From positions 5,407,467 to 5,471,466 of the forward strand of contig NC_135184.1 of assembly GCF_041146795.1 (NCBI RefSeq): a stretch of DNA of 64,000 nt, given 5' to 3'. Numbering within the stretch: position 1 is the first letter of the stretch; every line of letters starts with the position of its first letter. Position numbers and translations under genes: made by a program. Source of the stretch: Maylandia zebra (taxonomy: Eukaryota > Chordata > Actinopteri > Cichliformes > Cichlidae). This document shows positions 11,540 to 48,497 of this stretch, one piece after another. The notes beneath the pieces were generated by a model. It did no database searches. It saw only the letters and a program-made list of their open reading frames with translations, and was not told the origin of the DNA.

Positions 11540-12435
11540 TGGGGTGGCTGTGGCTCAGGTGGTGGAGCAGATCCAGTGTTGCTTACTCCTCAGTAAGGAA
11601 AATCGCTATTGGCTGTCTTAAAAGTCGCTAGAAGTCACTAAATGACGTCACCGCCTAATTTGCATAATTGGTCATGCTAATGTAATTGTAACCTATGTTG
11701 TTGGAGAGAGAAATAACATCGTGGAAGAGAGAGTGAGTAAAAAACGTCTTAAACGAATTTAAAATTTATTTAGAACTACAAATTAAATTTCTTTTAGCAA
11801 TTATTTTTTTAATGTCACAATTCCAACCCTGTTCCTTTATCCGGGCCTGGACTGGCAAAAGTGACCCGAGATTGGCACTCTGGTGGAGTTACTTTGTGTG
11901 TTTATAAGTAGTTTTAAACCTTGTGATCCACAAAACAGCATAACAGTAAAAGAAGACTGCGTTACAGTCAGTGCGGAGCAGCGGCTTTGCTCATAAGCGA
12001 TTCATTTGCAGTCTGGAAGCATGGGTGAACATCTCCTGCCCTGATAGCAGCTGGGGGAGGACTATCCTCCGCCCGTGAGCGCTTTGGCACGGGTGAGGTG
12101 CCCACGGCAGCACCGCTGCTTGTTGAGAGTGAAAGCGATACGCGCTTTCACGTCAAAAAGTCGTCATAAGTCTCCAGTAACACCAGAAAAAGTCGCCAGA
12201 TTTGTTGCTAGTCGCTTTTTAGAAAAAAAAAAGTCGCTAAGGGGCTCTGAAAACTTGCTAAATATAGCGACAAAGTCTCTAAGTTGGCAACACTGAGCAG
12301 ATCAGCTACTGATTGGAAGGTTGGAGGAGCCAGGAATCGAACCACCACTCTGCATGCCAAATATCCTAGGGCAAGAGACTAACCCCAAATTGCCCTCCGA
12401 TGCGTTCATCGGAGTGTGAATGTGTGAATGCTTAT
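11540..12435 (+). mobile_element. tRNA-derived SINE split by a hAT insertion
   Basis: The left part (about 11,540-11,573) reads GGGTGGCTGTGGCTCAGGTG and holds a pol III box A-like motif. The right part (12,304-12,435) continues with ACTGATTGGAAGGTTGG, then CTCTGCATGCC and ATGTGTGAATG, as in the tRNA-related SINEs common in teleosts. The two halves join cleanly once the hAT element and one copy of its target duplication are removed. The expected box B segment is present in inverted orientation at 12,323-12,346. The SINE abuts MITE copy A on its left. Confidence 0.8.
11574..12295. mobile_element. 722-bp hAT-type non-autonomous element inside the SINE
   Basis: It begins CAGTGTTGC and ends GCAACACTG. 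It is flanked by a perfect 8-bp duplication, AGCAGATC, at 11,566-11,573 and 12,296-12,303. The interior repeats short AGTCGC(C/T)A-like motifs near both ends and has no transposase frame. The perfect duplication suggests a fairly recent insertion. Confidence 0.9.
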
Positions 12436-13204
12436 TAGTTACACTACATCACGATGGAACAATGAATCCAAACGTGAAAGTTTGGTTCGAATCACCGTCA
12501 GGACAAAAGGTACAACAGTATCTGTAAAACAGGAGACTCTGTTGTGAATTTTTGCTGCTTCAGCCCGCGGTGTTCGAGATCTCGTCAATAAGAACACAAA
12601 TTTTATAGTCAGACTTTTGTCCACCAAGCACGACCATCGGGTTATTTTCACGATGACAGTGATCCCAAACACTTTTCCAGTGCAGTAAAATCATGTCTGG
12701 ATAGCAAAGCAAAGGTAATGATGAAGAATAAAGGTGGTCATACAAAATACGTGTTCAAACAAAGACTTCCAAGTTCGTTAGAATCGTACAAAACTCTTTT
12801 AGCTTATACAGTGCATTTTCATTTCAATAAACCACTGCAACCAAACCAAAAGCAAAATCTAAAACAAGCGGTGGGCCAAGGGGTTTGCAAAGTGCTGCAC
12901 ATTTGCCGTTCTGTGCACTGCTGCTATCTAAACTCTTAATACTGATCACCTAAATATTACTGACGTGGGAATTATATCACTTATATCATTCTTACCTTTA
13001 ATGTCTTGATGTTGGTTTTTCCTTCAGCCACATTTGGAAATCTGAGTTTAAAGAAACAGTCATTTTTAAATAGGAACCATTTACAGTTAATCAGCATCAT
13101 ACAGAGTAACTTACTGGTAAACAAGTAAACAATAAAGTAAAGTAAAAATGCATTTCTTAGATACAACCTGCATTATGAAATGCATCATATCCTCAAAAGA
13201 AACC
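12436..13204. other. Intergenic sequence, nothing recognised
   Basis: This is AT-rich sequence between the SINE and the probable end of the zmynd11 transcript. I see no gene or repeat. Confidence 0.5.
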
Positions 13205-13970
13205 AAAACAGACTCTGGAGAACTTGTTGATACATTTATTTCCTCCATGTTAGCACATAGAATATATTTATATACATATTGCTAGCTAAAGTGTCAAAGA
13301 AAAAGGGAGAAAACAAAAGAGCATAGAAAATGTTAAGCCACGAGTAAAAGTTTACATATGGACAGAACAACAGGAAGTGAGAACAAAGAAACCTTTACAC
13401 TGATTTTATTCCTGCTAAAAGTACTTAAAGTACAAAGAGGATCCATGTAGTACACAGTATGTACCAAAATATCCCGAAATAAGAACAGCGAAAAGGCAAA
13501 TATGATTGGACAATTTGATCGATTCACTCTTATTCAAGCTGAAAACAGCATCGAGAGAGGGGGGATATAAATCATTGTCATATTGCGTTACTCTGAAGGA
13601 GTGCAATCACGCCTTTTCTTTTGTTTACGTGAGGGGAAGAAACCGAACGAGGAGCTGGAGGTACACCTTTACTCATGCAGTTCAAAAAGCAGAAATGCAA
13701 ACTGGAATGGCATCAAAGCTTTACACGTGGCCAGAAAAAGAAAGGTTTAACATAAAAAAATCACGTCGAAAGCTTCATGGCTGGATGGACAAATATAAAA
13801 ACAATAAGAAAAAAAAAAAATCAAAGCTGCAGCCTCGCAGGTCACGTGTAACACAAACCCCGCCTCCGGTTTGGAAAAGGTCGGCTTTAAAAAGAGATGC
13901 TGAAATGTTGAGACACACTGAAGAAGCTTAAAAGAACAATAACTAAATCTCTCTCTCTCTCTCTCACACA

Positions 13971-14009
<39 letters not shown>

Positions 14010-17000
14010 TATGATTGTAAAAAACTACAACTAACAGTCATCCGCAGGGGGAAAAATCATTTACAATGTACAAATAAGATGACGGAGGGGACAGAAGGAT
14101 GTTTTATTTACACGTAGTGCACTGAAGATGAGAACTGTGAGCTATGAGAACATGACAGGAGTAACGCACACATCACATCATAAAGGATTTAATGAGTTTT
14201 CATGTCTGAGGGACGTTTCAGAGGAACAACCGTTACCGTAAATTCTCTAATAGTGGGCAGCCCAAAAATCACGGGTTAGGTTCATTATCAACAAATTCAG
14301 TAAACGGTAAAATCAACAATGAATGAATCTCATTAGTGAGGCTGTGTCTGTGTGTTACACACTTTCAATCTGTCAGAGCAACTACTGCACAGGGACAACA
14401 AATCTTAGTCGTCTCTGGTGACGTGTGATTAATTCACACAAGTCTTAATTGTGTCTCCTGATTAGTAAACAGGACTAATCTGATGGTTAAAAAACAAAAA
14501 CAAAACCCGAATGCAGTTTCCCCACAAAAAAGTCAAAAAGATCATCGAATAAAAAAATAAATAATTTTTTTTTAAATCATTAAAAGTTATGTTTGAGATT
14601 GTTGCTGCAGACATTCGAGATCTTGATTTTATTAATGTCTTTAGCTGTGTTTAGAAACATAAAAGCTACACCAGCCTACCCATCAAACTTCCTGTTAATG
14701 AAATGCATTTCCTCCAATTTCACAATAAAAGCTGTTCAAGGTAAAAGTAAGAGCTCATAAAAATGTCGCCCTACATGGTAGCATGCAGTGAAGTGTGCAG
14801 ATCACATAAAGTAAATGTTGATTACCAAATCGGTTTTTGAGGGTTGGTGAATAAATTTACCTTTTTGTTAAAGTGTTTTTGTAATTTTTTAAGTAACAGA
14901 AGTAAGAAGTATGTAGTTTATTTAGTATTTGTGTGAACTGGTCAAACAAAACAGGCACTTTATAGTGAAGAGATTATTTTAAGCTCCGTTTTAGTTTGTG
15001 TTGTTGCATTTTGTCACAATTACTACATTAAATAAGGATTCTATGACAGTGTTTTTGCACCGCTCAGATGTTTCATAAAGAAGACAAACATCCAGCACAG
15101 TAACAAGTTTTAACCACTTTGTTACATCAGAAATCTTCTTCCATAAAAAAAAAAAAAAAAAAATGGGCCCGATTAAGTAAAACCCATTTAACAGAGTCTG
15201 TGTGTTCACTGCACATTACCGGACTTGTTAAACTCAATTCAGCTCTATATTTTCTACTAGTGTAGCTTTTCGTGACTCACAGCTGGAAACCCCCACAATT
15301 ATTTTTTGTCTTTTAAAAAAACAAAAACAAAAAAAAACAGACAAACAAATGTTACAGAAATGTTCTATTGTTATTTGAAAAAAATCAAAAGAATAAAGTG
15401 TAACAGCCTGATTAGCTGGTGATCATTGGGACAAATATTGCATGTTGCTGTTGGAGAAAGCTGATCTCTTCAAACATTCGACTGCTAAAACACAGCACGT
15501 AGTGCATACAAGGATGGAGGCTTCGTTCACAGCCAACAGCACAAACTACAGGGCTGCCCACCATGTGAGAATTCACAGCGTCTTATTTTTCATATGTTAA
15601 AGGAAAAAGGCAACTTGGGGTAAAGCAAGTTTCTCTCATCTTTCATAACTGAAGAAACAGTCAAACAAAAAACAAACAAACAAAAAAAAAAATCCATTAA
15701 AAACTGGCAATTTTATTGCCCCATCAAAAGAATTCAAATAAAAGTGATTCTAAGCACCGTAATTAGACATCAACACTCAACACTGAGCACAGGGGGAGGA
15801 AAAGAAAAAGTTTGATCATTCATATTTGCATATTTTTTATATTGGTCCATCCATTATCACTTCTTTATGGAGACCAGACGTCTGGTCGTTTTTTCCTGCT
15901 TGTTTTCCCTTAATGAATGAAAAAAAACTATGAAACTATCTACATGCATGTGGCCTCACTGGGTGAGAGGATGAGAAGAAGAAACGGGCACCGACCACCA
16001 ACTACAGCATACGCAGTGAAAGAGTCTCATAGCTAGTCACTTCAGATTAAAGGGGGGAAAAAAGATGATGAGGAATCTCGAGTGTACGTCACTAGAAAAA
16101 TGACACTGATGACGCTCCGGAAAATATACATCTTTTTTTTTTTCCTTTTTAAATACACTGCAGGAGGGCGAAGAGAGGAGAGGAGTCGCCGCCAGATGTT
16201 CTCAGGTAGGTTCATCAAAAGGTGCGACTTTTTTTTGGCAATATTACAAGCATTTGGGTTGTTAAGAAAATGAAATGTGCAAACAAAAAAACTAAAAAGA
16301 ACCAACAACAAACCACCCAACAACAAAACTGTCAAATCATGTAACCTCTCTAAGATCCAGCTCAGGAAAGATTGCTGTACATCCCCTCGGCTTCAGTACA
16401 AACTTCCTGGTTTCATCCAACTCATAAAAAAAAAACACAGTCTAGTCCCCCCAAAAAAAGAAACCAAAAATGTGCATAATTACAATAAAAATCTCTCATG
16501 GAAGATTTTTTTTTTTTGGTCGGCATCTTTTAAAGCCGACTTTTTGACCCTGTTCCCAATAAGTGACTTTAGGACAATAAAATTTTCGATAAAAATGGTA
16601 AAAGGTGCTATCCACCGCAATCGATTCGTGAAAAGAATAAATTGCATTAAAGTCAGCGAGCCTTTTAATCCACAATTTAATGTTTTTTTGTTGTTTTTTT
16701 CCTTTTTAAAACCGGTTTTCTGTATGAAAGCGGAGTCAGTCTGATGCTGCGATGGTGCTTACGGTACCTTTTTTTTTAAATGTTCTGTAGGATCGACGGC
16801 GTGCGCTTTGCTGCATTTACAGTAAGAAAAAGGTTTCTTTTAAAAAGTCAGGTAATAAAATGTATTCAGTTAATGCTCACCTGTTCCTACACACTTAAAT
16901 AACACATTCTCCAACACAAAATTAGCACTTCAGTAAAAAAAAAGAAAAGAAAAAAAAAAGAAGAGGGAAAAAACAAGGTCATAACTCGTTCGAGTCATGC

Positions 17001-17261
17001 TGTTGAACAAACTGTTCACTGTTCAGAGAAAATAAAAGCGTAGAAAGTAAAATCAATACAATGGGTACATTAAATAATAGAAACAAAACCGCTCCGCACG
17101 CACAAAAAACCATCGGGTCCACAAAGTTTTCAGGAAGGCAAGTCGAGAAGCAGGAGGGAGAAGAGTGTTTGTGTTTGTTGTAGACACTGACTGACAGGAG
17201 GAGGCGAGGACAGAGCCAATGGCGTGCTGTGTAAGGTCGGGTAGGGGCGGGGCTTGTTCAT
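13205..17261 (-). other. Probable zmynd11 3' UTR
   Basis: Directly downstream of the zmynd11 stop lies about 4 kb of AT-rich DNA with many A/T homopolymers and no coding signal. A minus-strand AATAAA at about 13,229-13,234 is the polyadenylation signal furthest from the stop before the character of the sequence changes; nearer signals could also be used. A (TC)n(CA)n microsatellite lies inside. The exact end cannot be fixed without transcript data. Confidence 0.4.
13949..14008. repeat. (TC)n(CA)n microsatellite
   Basis: A TC run passes directly into a long CA run, within the probable zmynd11 3' UTR. Confidence 0.95.
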
Positions 17262-41648
<24,387 letters not shown>

Positions 41649-42177
41649 GACAACTGTAAGAAACAAAGACAAAAAAAATATTGATCAGCAGTTATTTTGC
41701 TTTTGTTTAATAAATGAACAGAAACTTACCGGTAAACAAAATACAAAGAGGCACACAGACTGCTCCAACATGGCAAAAATCACAATCATGAGTATAACAG
41801 AAATGAACTGCTGATTATTTAACATGATTGTTCAATCATTTCATCAACATCAAGCATTTATTGGTCTAGAAAAATAAATCTTTTTCAAGGGGACTTTATT
41901 GAATTTTAATATAACCTCAGTCAGAAACAAATATATTGGGGGCGGGGGGGATAAATCCAAGCTTTCAAGCCAAAAACTGTAACTGAAATTTTTAAATATG
42001 ATTAATCACCCAGTCTTAGAAAACCTTGACAGGCTTAGGATTATTACAAGTTACATAATTCCAGTGGCTGTGTTGTTTGTGACTGTAACACCTGTGGTAA
42101 CTCCATTAATACATGAGACATGCTGCCAGTGATTAGACAGCAGAAATAATACAGAAACTAATATAAACAGTTGTCTC

Positions 42178-43039
42178 AATCCGATTGTTAAGTGATGACG
42201 TGACAAATCCTACTTCCGGGCCTAAAGTAGTCTGTTTAATATGGCTTTTGTGTTGTTAACATGTTTAATGTTATGTATTTTCTTCTATTTAATCTCAAAA
42301 AGCTCCTAAAACAGTCAGTGATCACTGTTGACCTCCCTCGGCTTTTATTACCACTAATCATTTATTTAAGCTCAGTTTTTAAAACCTTAGGATGTAACTA
42401 CAGCCCAGCCCATGCAGCAGTACATGAATGACTAACCTCGTATTGTGGATGGATTATCTCAGTTGTTCTCCTGGCTGAAGTTTGGTCCTTTTACAGCATC
42501 CTGCCATGCGATTACATTTGTTTCTGACCACCGAGAACACTCACGTTAACTTTTATCGAGTGGAAAAAAAGTTAGCTTGTTTATATTATGCTAACATAGC
42601 TGTGTCGCTAGCGGTCACGTAGCACATCATTATATACCAGCTAGCCCAACTTCAGTAACCCTACAAACGTCACTGCTGTTTAGTTTTCTGTCTTCATTTA
42701 TGTTGGAAGTGATAACAGAGCTGTACGTTTTAATTTGTTTCCAAAACCCCGCAGTCAGGACATGCTATATTGTATTTAGATAGAAGCTAGCGAGCTAACT
42801 CCCTGCTAACTTCCTGCTAAACTCCGTTAAATGTCATAAATTCCGTTTTCATGGATGCCTGGATGTTAAACTCAATTGTTACACCTGGTAGAGCAGAACA
42901 CTGATCATTTTATTAAAGATGAAAGACTTTAGACAGTTTTTCAACTCTCAGTAATGCCATAGTGATCGTTTGATATATGGACCTGCAGCGGAGTTTAGGT
43001 CCAGACACGGCTGGTGACGTCAGACTGAACAATCGGATT
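42178..43039 (-). mobile_element. 862-bp MITE, copy B (inverted partner of 10,688)
   Basis: Terminal repeats AATCCGATTGTT and AACAATCGGATT are perfect complements. The sequence matches 10,688-11,533 along its whole length on the opposite strand. It lies between the zmynd11 first exon and its first coding exon. Confidence 0.87.
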
Positions 43040-44901
43040 TACCTCATAAGACAACACTCACATCACTGGATGAGAGCACATACATTTCAGAATATTTTTC
43101 TTACCTGGTAGACTGGTCGGGTAAGCTATTAAACAAATTAACTTGCATTCATTACGGTTTGGACAGTTATTGTAAATCTTCTCCAACTATGAGCAAAAGG
43201 TGAACGTAATGAATACACACAACTTTGTGTCATTCATGGACAAATTACACACAGGTGTAAATCTATAATACATTTATTTGAAGTTTATTTTTTTTGCCTC
43301 TAACAAATGTTTCCTCTGGTGACATTTTTTATTTAGGCCTTGCTGACATTAAAACTAGTAAATCATCACAAAAGCAGCAAAACACAAGTTTACATTTTGC
43401 CTGATAGAGACACGATGTTTTCTTTACAAATGGTTGCATAGTTTCAGATCACCTGATAGTCACCAGGGGCGATGACAGATAACTAAAACCAAAGATTGTG
43501 CAGAATCCTGCGCGACTCTCCTTCAAGACATTACACAGGTGATGTATGGTACTTGAGTCATCACCTCATACCTCACAAATAGTTTTACCCAAGTATTCGG
43601 ACCACATACGTCCTTCACATTAAAGACGTCACTAAAAACTGTGAAAGGAAATGCTTCAAGTAACAGTAACAAGTGTCTGATGCATATCCAAACCTCTGAT
43701 TTTCATCAGCATAAACTGGACCATCAGGACAGACGTGTTACTTAGAAGAAAACATTGTTCCTCCTTCCATCTCATCTCAATGTTTAAGAGGAAAAAGCTT
43801 GTACCAATGTTTAAAAAAATGAAATGAAAGCTGAAACATGGCAGCTATTTTTTTTTACAACATTTTTAAAAATGCTTACACAAGCAGAAATCTACCTAAA
43901 AATGTAAATACACCCTACAGTTACTTTAATTAAACCCTGACTTTATTTTACAGTATGAAAAACTATAACAACAAGATGAAATATTATGATCTTAAGCTAA
44001 TTGCTTATGCTTATGAAGACAAGAGATATATGCCAGTGTGGTTTGTTTTAAAACCACATGCAGTCACTAGTTACTTCAGTTTTTAATGCAATTAATTTCT
44101 CCTGAAACTAAATAAACTCAAACTGGTTAGGTTGACTCCTTAAAATGGTGCACAGGCCTGGCCTACCCTAAATATCTTAAAAAATTAAAATCCAATTTTA
44201 TGCGGTGCTCCTCTTAGCCATCCGTGAAACTTAAGATGTCACTTTCATAAACCGCAGCCAAAAGCTAACCATAATACTACTGAAAGAATTTTAACATGAA
44301 CGAAGAAGCTCGGCTTTAGTGCACTTGTGGTAGAAGAGGCTGAGACAGATGTCGACAGGCGATGTTAATTCTCACCCCTTTCTCATGAGAGAATGGACCG
44401 TGGTTTATGTCAAAAGCACGTAAGAACGAGCCGCATATTTGTTGTTGGGAGCAAAACAAACAAACAAACCACCTAAAAATAAATGCAGATTCGGTTAAAA
44501 TCAGCACAAACAATGCAAAAACGCTGTCTGTGACAATGCAACACTGCATATATCGGTCATAGTCAGTCAGAGTCATTAGGCGTGAGAGTTGATGTTACTG
44601 CTCTGAGTGTGGCTTCTTAAAAATACAGAGTTGATGTTTTAATATTGCAAAACCAGATCACATGAAGCACCTACTATAGACACATCTGGAGTCCACAAAA
44701 TGCTACTGGCAAGTGTTTCTACAACTTTATTTTATATTAAAAACAAAACAAAAATGCAATTTAAAATAAATAACCTTAGCCTGTGATATTTACTGATATC
44801 CGTGGCCAGAGCTCATCTGTTGCCAGTCAATTTTGCAAATAGTGTAATAAAGGGATTTAAAAACATTGTTCTTTTTTTCTCTGGCACAAAATGTGGCTTA
44901 A

Positions 44902-44924
44902 ACACACACACACACACACACACA
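44902..44924. repeat. Short (AC)n microsatellite
   Basis: Eleven AC units in the first intron of zmynd11. Confidence 0.9.
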
Positions 44925-46158
44925 AAATAAAACAAGGCAGTGTTGGAAAATGGTTAAAATAAAAAAATAATCTGGATTTTACACCTTAATTTGTGTAACA
45001 CTCGATTTTAAAACTGGCAATTTTTTGCACTGTTGACGAGAAAAAACTGTTTATGTTTTATGTGGATTCTGATAGTGAAACACAGAAAGTGCACAAATAT
45101 TCTGATGTTCACATTCAAATACAGGGAAACGTAACCCGGCATCACACCATAGCTGAAGGCAAAACAAAATGAGGTGACACTGAGTAATGTGAGCTACCCT
45201 ATTCTGTGTCAAGCGCAGTCGGTGTGAACGGGTGCCACCTGTGCAATGATGCCCTCGTTTCCTCCGTTCAGCCTGTGCCTCTCCTGAGATCACGCCGCGT
45301 GATGACAGGACGGGCGGCTCTGCACGCCGGCGTGCTCACACATCAATTAAGCAAGGTGTGCGACCCAGGAGCCCAATTAGCAGACAGACAGCCCAGGCTG
45401 AGTGGGCTTCGTGGCTCTCGCGGTAAACAAAGACGACACACCACGCTGCTGTTCCCTCACTAGAAAACTGACAGCCCCACCGGACGTTACGCCAAGAAGA
45501 CAATCATACCCACTGGTTAAAACGCCGATTAAATCCACTTGACGGGCTCTAGGTTTAAAGAGGGCAACGCTGTCTAAACATTTTAGCACGACTCTCTGCC
45601 ATTTACCGTTAGCCCGCTAACAGCAAGCGGGTCATAATAAAAGCTAGCGGAGGATCCCCGCTAGCTAAAACTAATGCATTACAACGCAGTGATTACCATA
45701 ACCGCACATATAATATTTAATTTAAAGAACACACTTGTCATAACTTGTACCGTCAGCAACAAAGACAGCCGCGGCAGGCCACGGGCACTGCAATTGAAGG
45801 AGCTCACTTTAGCCACTAGCAGGCTGGCTAATGTCCAACTCAAAGCTTGTCAGGACAAAAAAAAGTCAGCTTTCCCCCCAGTGAACTCAAACCAGCTCGA
45901 TTACATTGTAGACTAAATGCGAGATAACCTAAATACCAGAAAAGTACATAACAATAATAGGTGATTGTCGGCCATGCGATCGTTATGAGTAGATTTAATC
46001 AGCAAAGCTAGTAAACTGTTACGCAGCTAGCGTTAGCTGATGGGCAGCTAAAACATGCCAGCTTCACAGGAAACACTGGTGAGATTCACAATCACGGCAA
46101 CAGACTGGGAGTGGGAGCACACAGTGTTTGGTCGCTACAAACTAGGCTAACTAGTTAC

Positions 46159-46204
46159 CTACTCGTTTATTTTGAAGGGCGCCATGTTCACAGTCCTCCA
46201 TCAT
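46159..46204 (-). other. Candidate alternative first coding exon of zmynd11
   Basis: On the minus strand an ATGATG at 46,204 opens a short frame (MMEDCEHGALQNKRV) that reaches a donor-like GTAG|GTAACT at 46,159. Spliced to the acceptor at 41,653 it stays open into the zmynd11 frame. No convincing acceptor lies upstream of it, so it would need its own transcription start. One chance in three of being in frame makes this only suggestive. Confidence 0.25.
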
Positions 46205-46341
46205 GGGGACAGGAAAAGAAGCCACGGCTAAGCTAACGGCGTTAGCGCATGTAGTTGCTGGCTAGCTAGCCGCAGTGTTGTCACACAGAGCCTGAGCCAT
46301 TTTCTCCAGGATTCAAAAAAATAAAATAAAATAAAACTCAC

Positions 46342-46560
46342 CTCCGCCTCCGTGTCACAAGCACAAAGCGCTGCAGAAAATCCGTTGAGGATTGGACTCG
46401 AGTCAGCTTACATCAGTAATTTTCGAGCTACTGGGGTCTGTTGGTGAAGGTCTGTGTCCAGCTTGGCTGAGAGGTAAACACGGGGCAGACGGAGCCGAGC
46501 GGAGCCACAGGGAGAACTCTAGTGGTGGAATCTGAATCACTGCAACCCGCTACACCTGGA
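46342..46560 (-). promoter_or_regulatory. zmynd11 promoter and non-coding first exon
   Basis: A minus-strand donor GGAG|GTGAGT ends at 46,342, in CpG-rich sequence at the right distance upstream of the coding exons. A CCAAT motif lies on the minus strand near 46,392. No TATA box is evident. The transcription start cannot be placed from sequence alone. Confidence 0.45.
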
Positions 46561-47469
46561 GCCAGCAGCCGGGAGATTTCAGGGCATCTCCATGTCAAAT
46601 CGATGTGCGTTGGGGAAGCTGACCTTCAAGGCTGCCTGTCAGACACGCTCCCTGAATCTTTAAAAATTATTTTTTTAACAAGATATTAAAAAAACAAGAA
46701 GTTTGACAGTATAAAATATAATATTTTTTCCACTTCAATAAATAAATAAATACGTGTTTTTAAAAAATTGTCAGATTCAAAAATAAATAGCGTGCTGGGG
46801 CTTCTCGAAAAATAAACAAACAAAAACACAATAAAAGACGAAAGCTTGGAATTTGTAAGGTGGTAACAATTTAGAGCAAATTCCAAATTCTTTTTTTTAC
46901 TTTAATGAATTAATGGCAAACGATTAATTCATTTATCTAATGTCAGGCTTATAAACATTTTTGGTCTGTATAATTACCTGAATAGCATGTTAAAATAAAC
47001 GTATTATGTTGTTTTTAGTTATTATTATTACTGTGTATTTATTTTTAATTTTCCATTTCAGGATGGATGAAACAGTTGGGGGAGCTAGAGGATAAGGCAA
47101 ACTTATGTTCAAACCATCAAACAAATTTTAATATAAGATAAAGATAACACAAGTAGATACAAAATTGAGTTTTTAAATTATTATTTCAATAATTGGGGGG
47201 GGGGGGGGGCTATCCACACCTACCTTGCTCTGTGAGGAAAAGTAATTTGACCCCTACCCATGAAATCATAAGAACATGGTTTAACTGTGATTAAGCACAT
47301 TAAAAAAGATTTAAACAAATGTTTAATATTATATGGATGAATTATTTTACTACTCTGTGAATATGTTATTGGACTTCTTTCTTTCTATATATTGTGATGA
47401 TCATTGATCTTTAATAATTTGTAAAAAAAATTATGTATTTTAGTGTTGTTTTTGTCCAGTTCACACTGG
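46561..47469. other. Intergenic sequence
   Basis: AT-rich. A poly-G run at 47,195-47,209 is followed by CTCTGTGAGGAAAAGTAATT, which resembles the start of a common fish MITE, but I cannot define the element. Confidence 0.4.
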
Positions 47470-48497
47470 TTTGACGGTTAATGGAAAATATTTCTGAAGG
47501 AAATGTTCATGTTTTTAGGAAGGCTGTAATCATTCAAAAATGATGGCAAACCACATCCTTCCAGTATATCTACAGCATAATGTCACAGATGAGATCATCT
47601 CTGCCAAACTGGTCTGTCTGCAGTGTAGACCTGCTGTCCAATGAAAAACATTGAACACTATGGATAAAAACGGTCCCATGTGAAAATGTAATTTGATCAC
47701 TGGCCATTCAAAATTTCTTGACATCAGTTTGTGCCCTGAAGCTGAAGTGCACTTGAGCGATGCTGCAGGACAATGATCCGAAACACATCGACAAGTCTAC
47801 AAAATAAAAGCTTTGGAGTGTAATAAATCAAAGTTTGGACTTAAACGAGACTGCGATGCTTTCGCATGACCTTTAACATCCTGTCCATGTTTGAAAACCC
47901 TCCAATGTTTCTTAAAAAAAAAAAAAGGTTGTGGAATTGCGTAATCAAAGTCTGGATTTAAATCAGATTGAGATGCTCGGGTGTGGTTCTTTTTTTGCAT
48001 GCAGAATAAAGTGAACCAGAGTCAAATTCCTTTTTTGTGCACAAACTTGACCAAATAAAGATGATTTTGATTCTGACTCAAGAGATTCTGCAATAAGGAG
48101 TCAGCCAAAATTGCTCCATGACAATGCAAAAGACTCATCGTTAGTAACAATAAATTCTTGATTGGTGTTGATGTCTGGTACGGGAGGCCCAACCAGTTAT
48201 TAGGTTTCAGGGATAATTATGTTTTGATGTTGAAAAACAGAAAGTGTGAGAGTGAGTGCAAAGGAATACACAAGTCAGTTTGTAAGTTCACGAGCTCTCA
48301 ACAACACTGATTATTTCTTTTATTTAAGCTTCATTTGTTTTAGTACAATGTAAAAGCCGACAACAAAAACAACAAATGGCAGAGATGAGATTATTTTGAC
48401 TTCTTAAACGTAACAAGCAGATTTTCTGTTTGTTGTTAGTTTTTCAAAAGTAATGATAAAAGTTCACCTCCACTTTAAAGACTGCAGGTGCAAATAG
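47470..48497 (+). repeat. Array unit 1 (type A)
   Basis: 1,028 bp. Diagnostic sites: GAGATGCTCGGG and AAAAACAGAAAG. Confidence 0.9.

Larger units (their letters stand above)
41654..46341. other. zmynd11 first intron
   Basis: It holds MITE copy B and a short (AC)n run (44,902-44,924). From about 45,200 to 46,341 the CpG content rises toward the promoter. I see no other gene. Confidence 0.5.

Noticed and set aside
11540..11573. Possible tRNA gene (box A-like motif)
   Set aside because: Box B is inverted and far away across a hAT insertion. The sequence is a SINE, not a functional tRNA.
13506..13931. 141-codon plus-strand frame downstream of the zmynd11 stop
   Set aside because: It is antisense to the probable zmynd11 3' UTR, Lys-rich from A-runs, and resembles no protein family.
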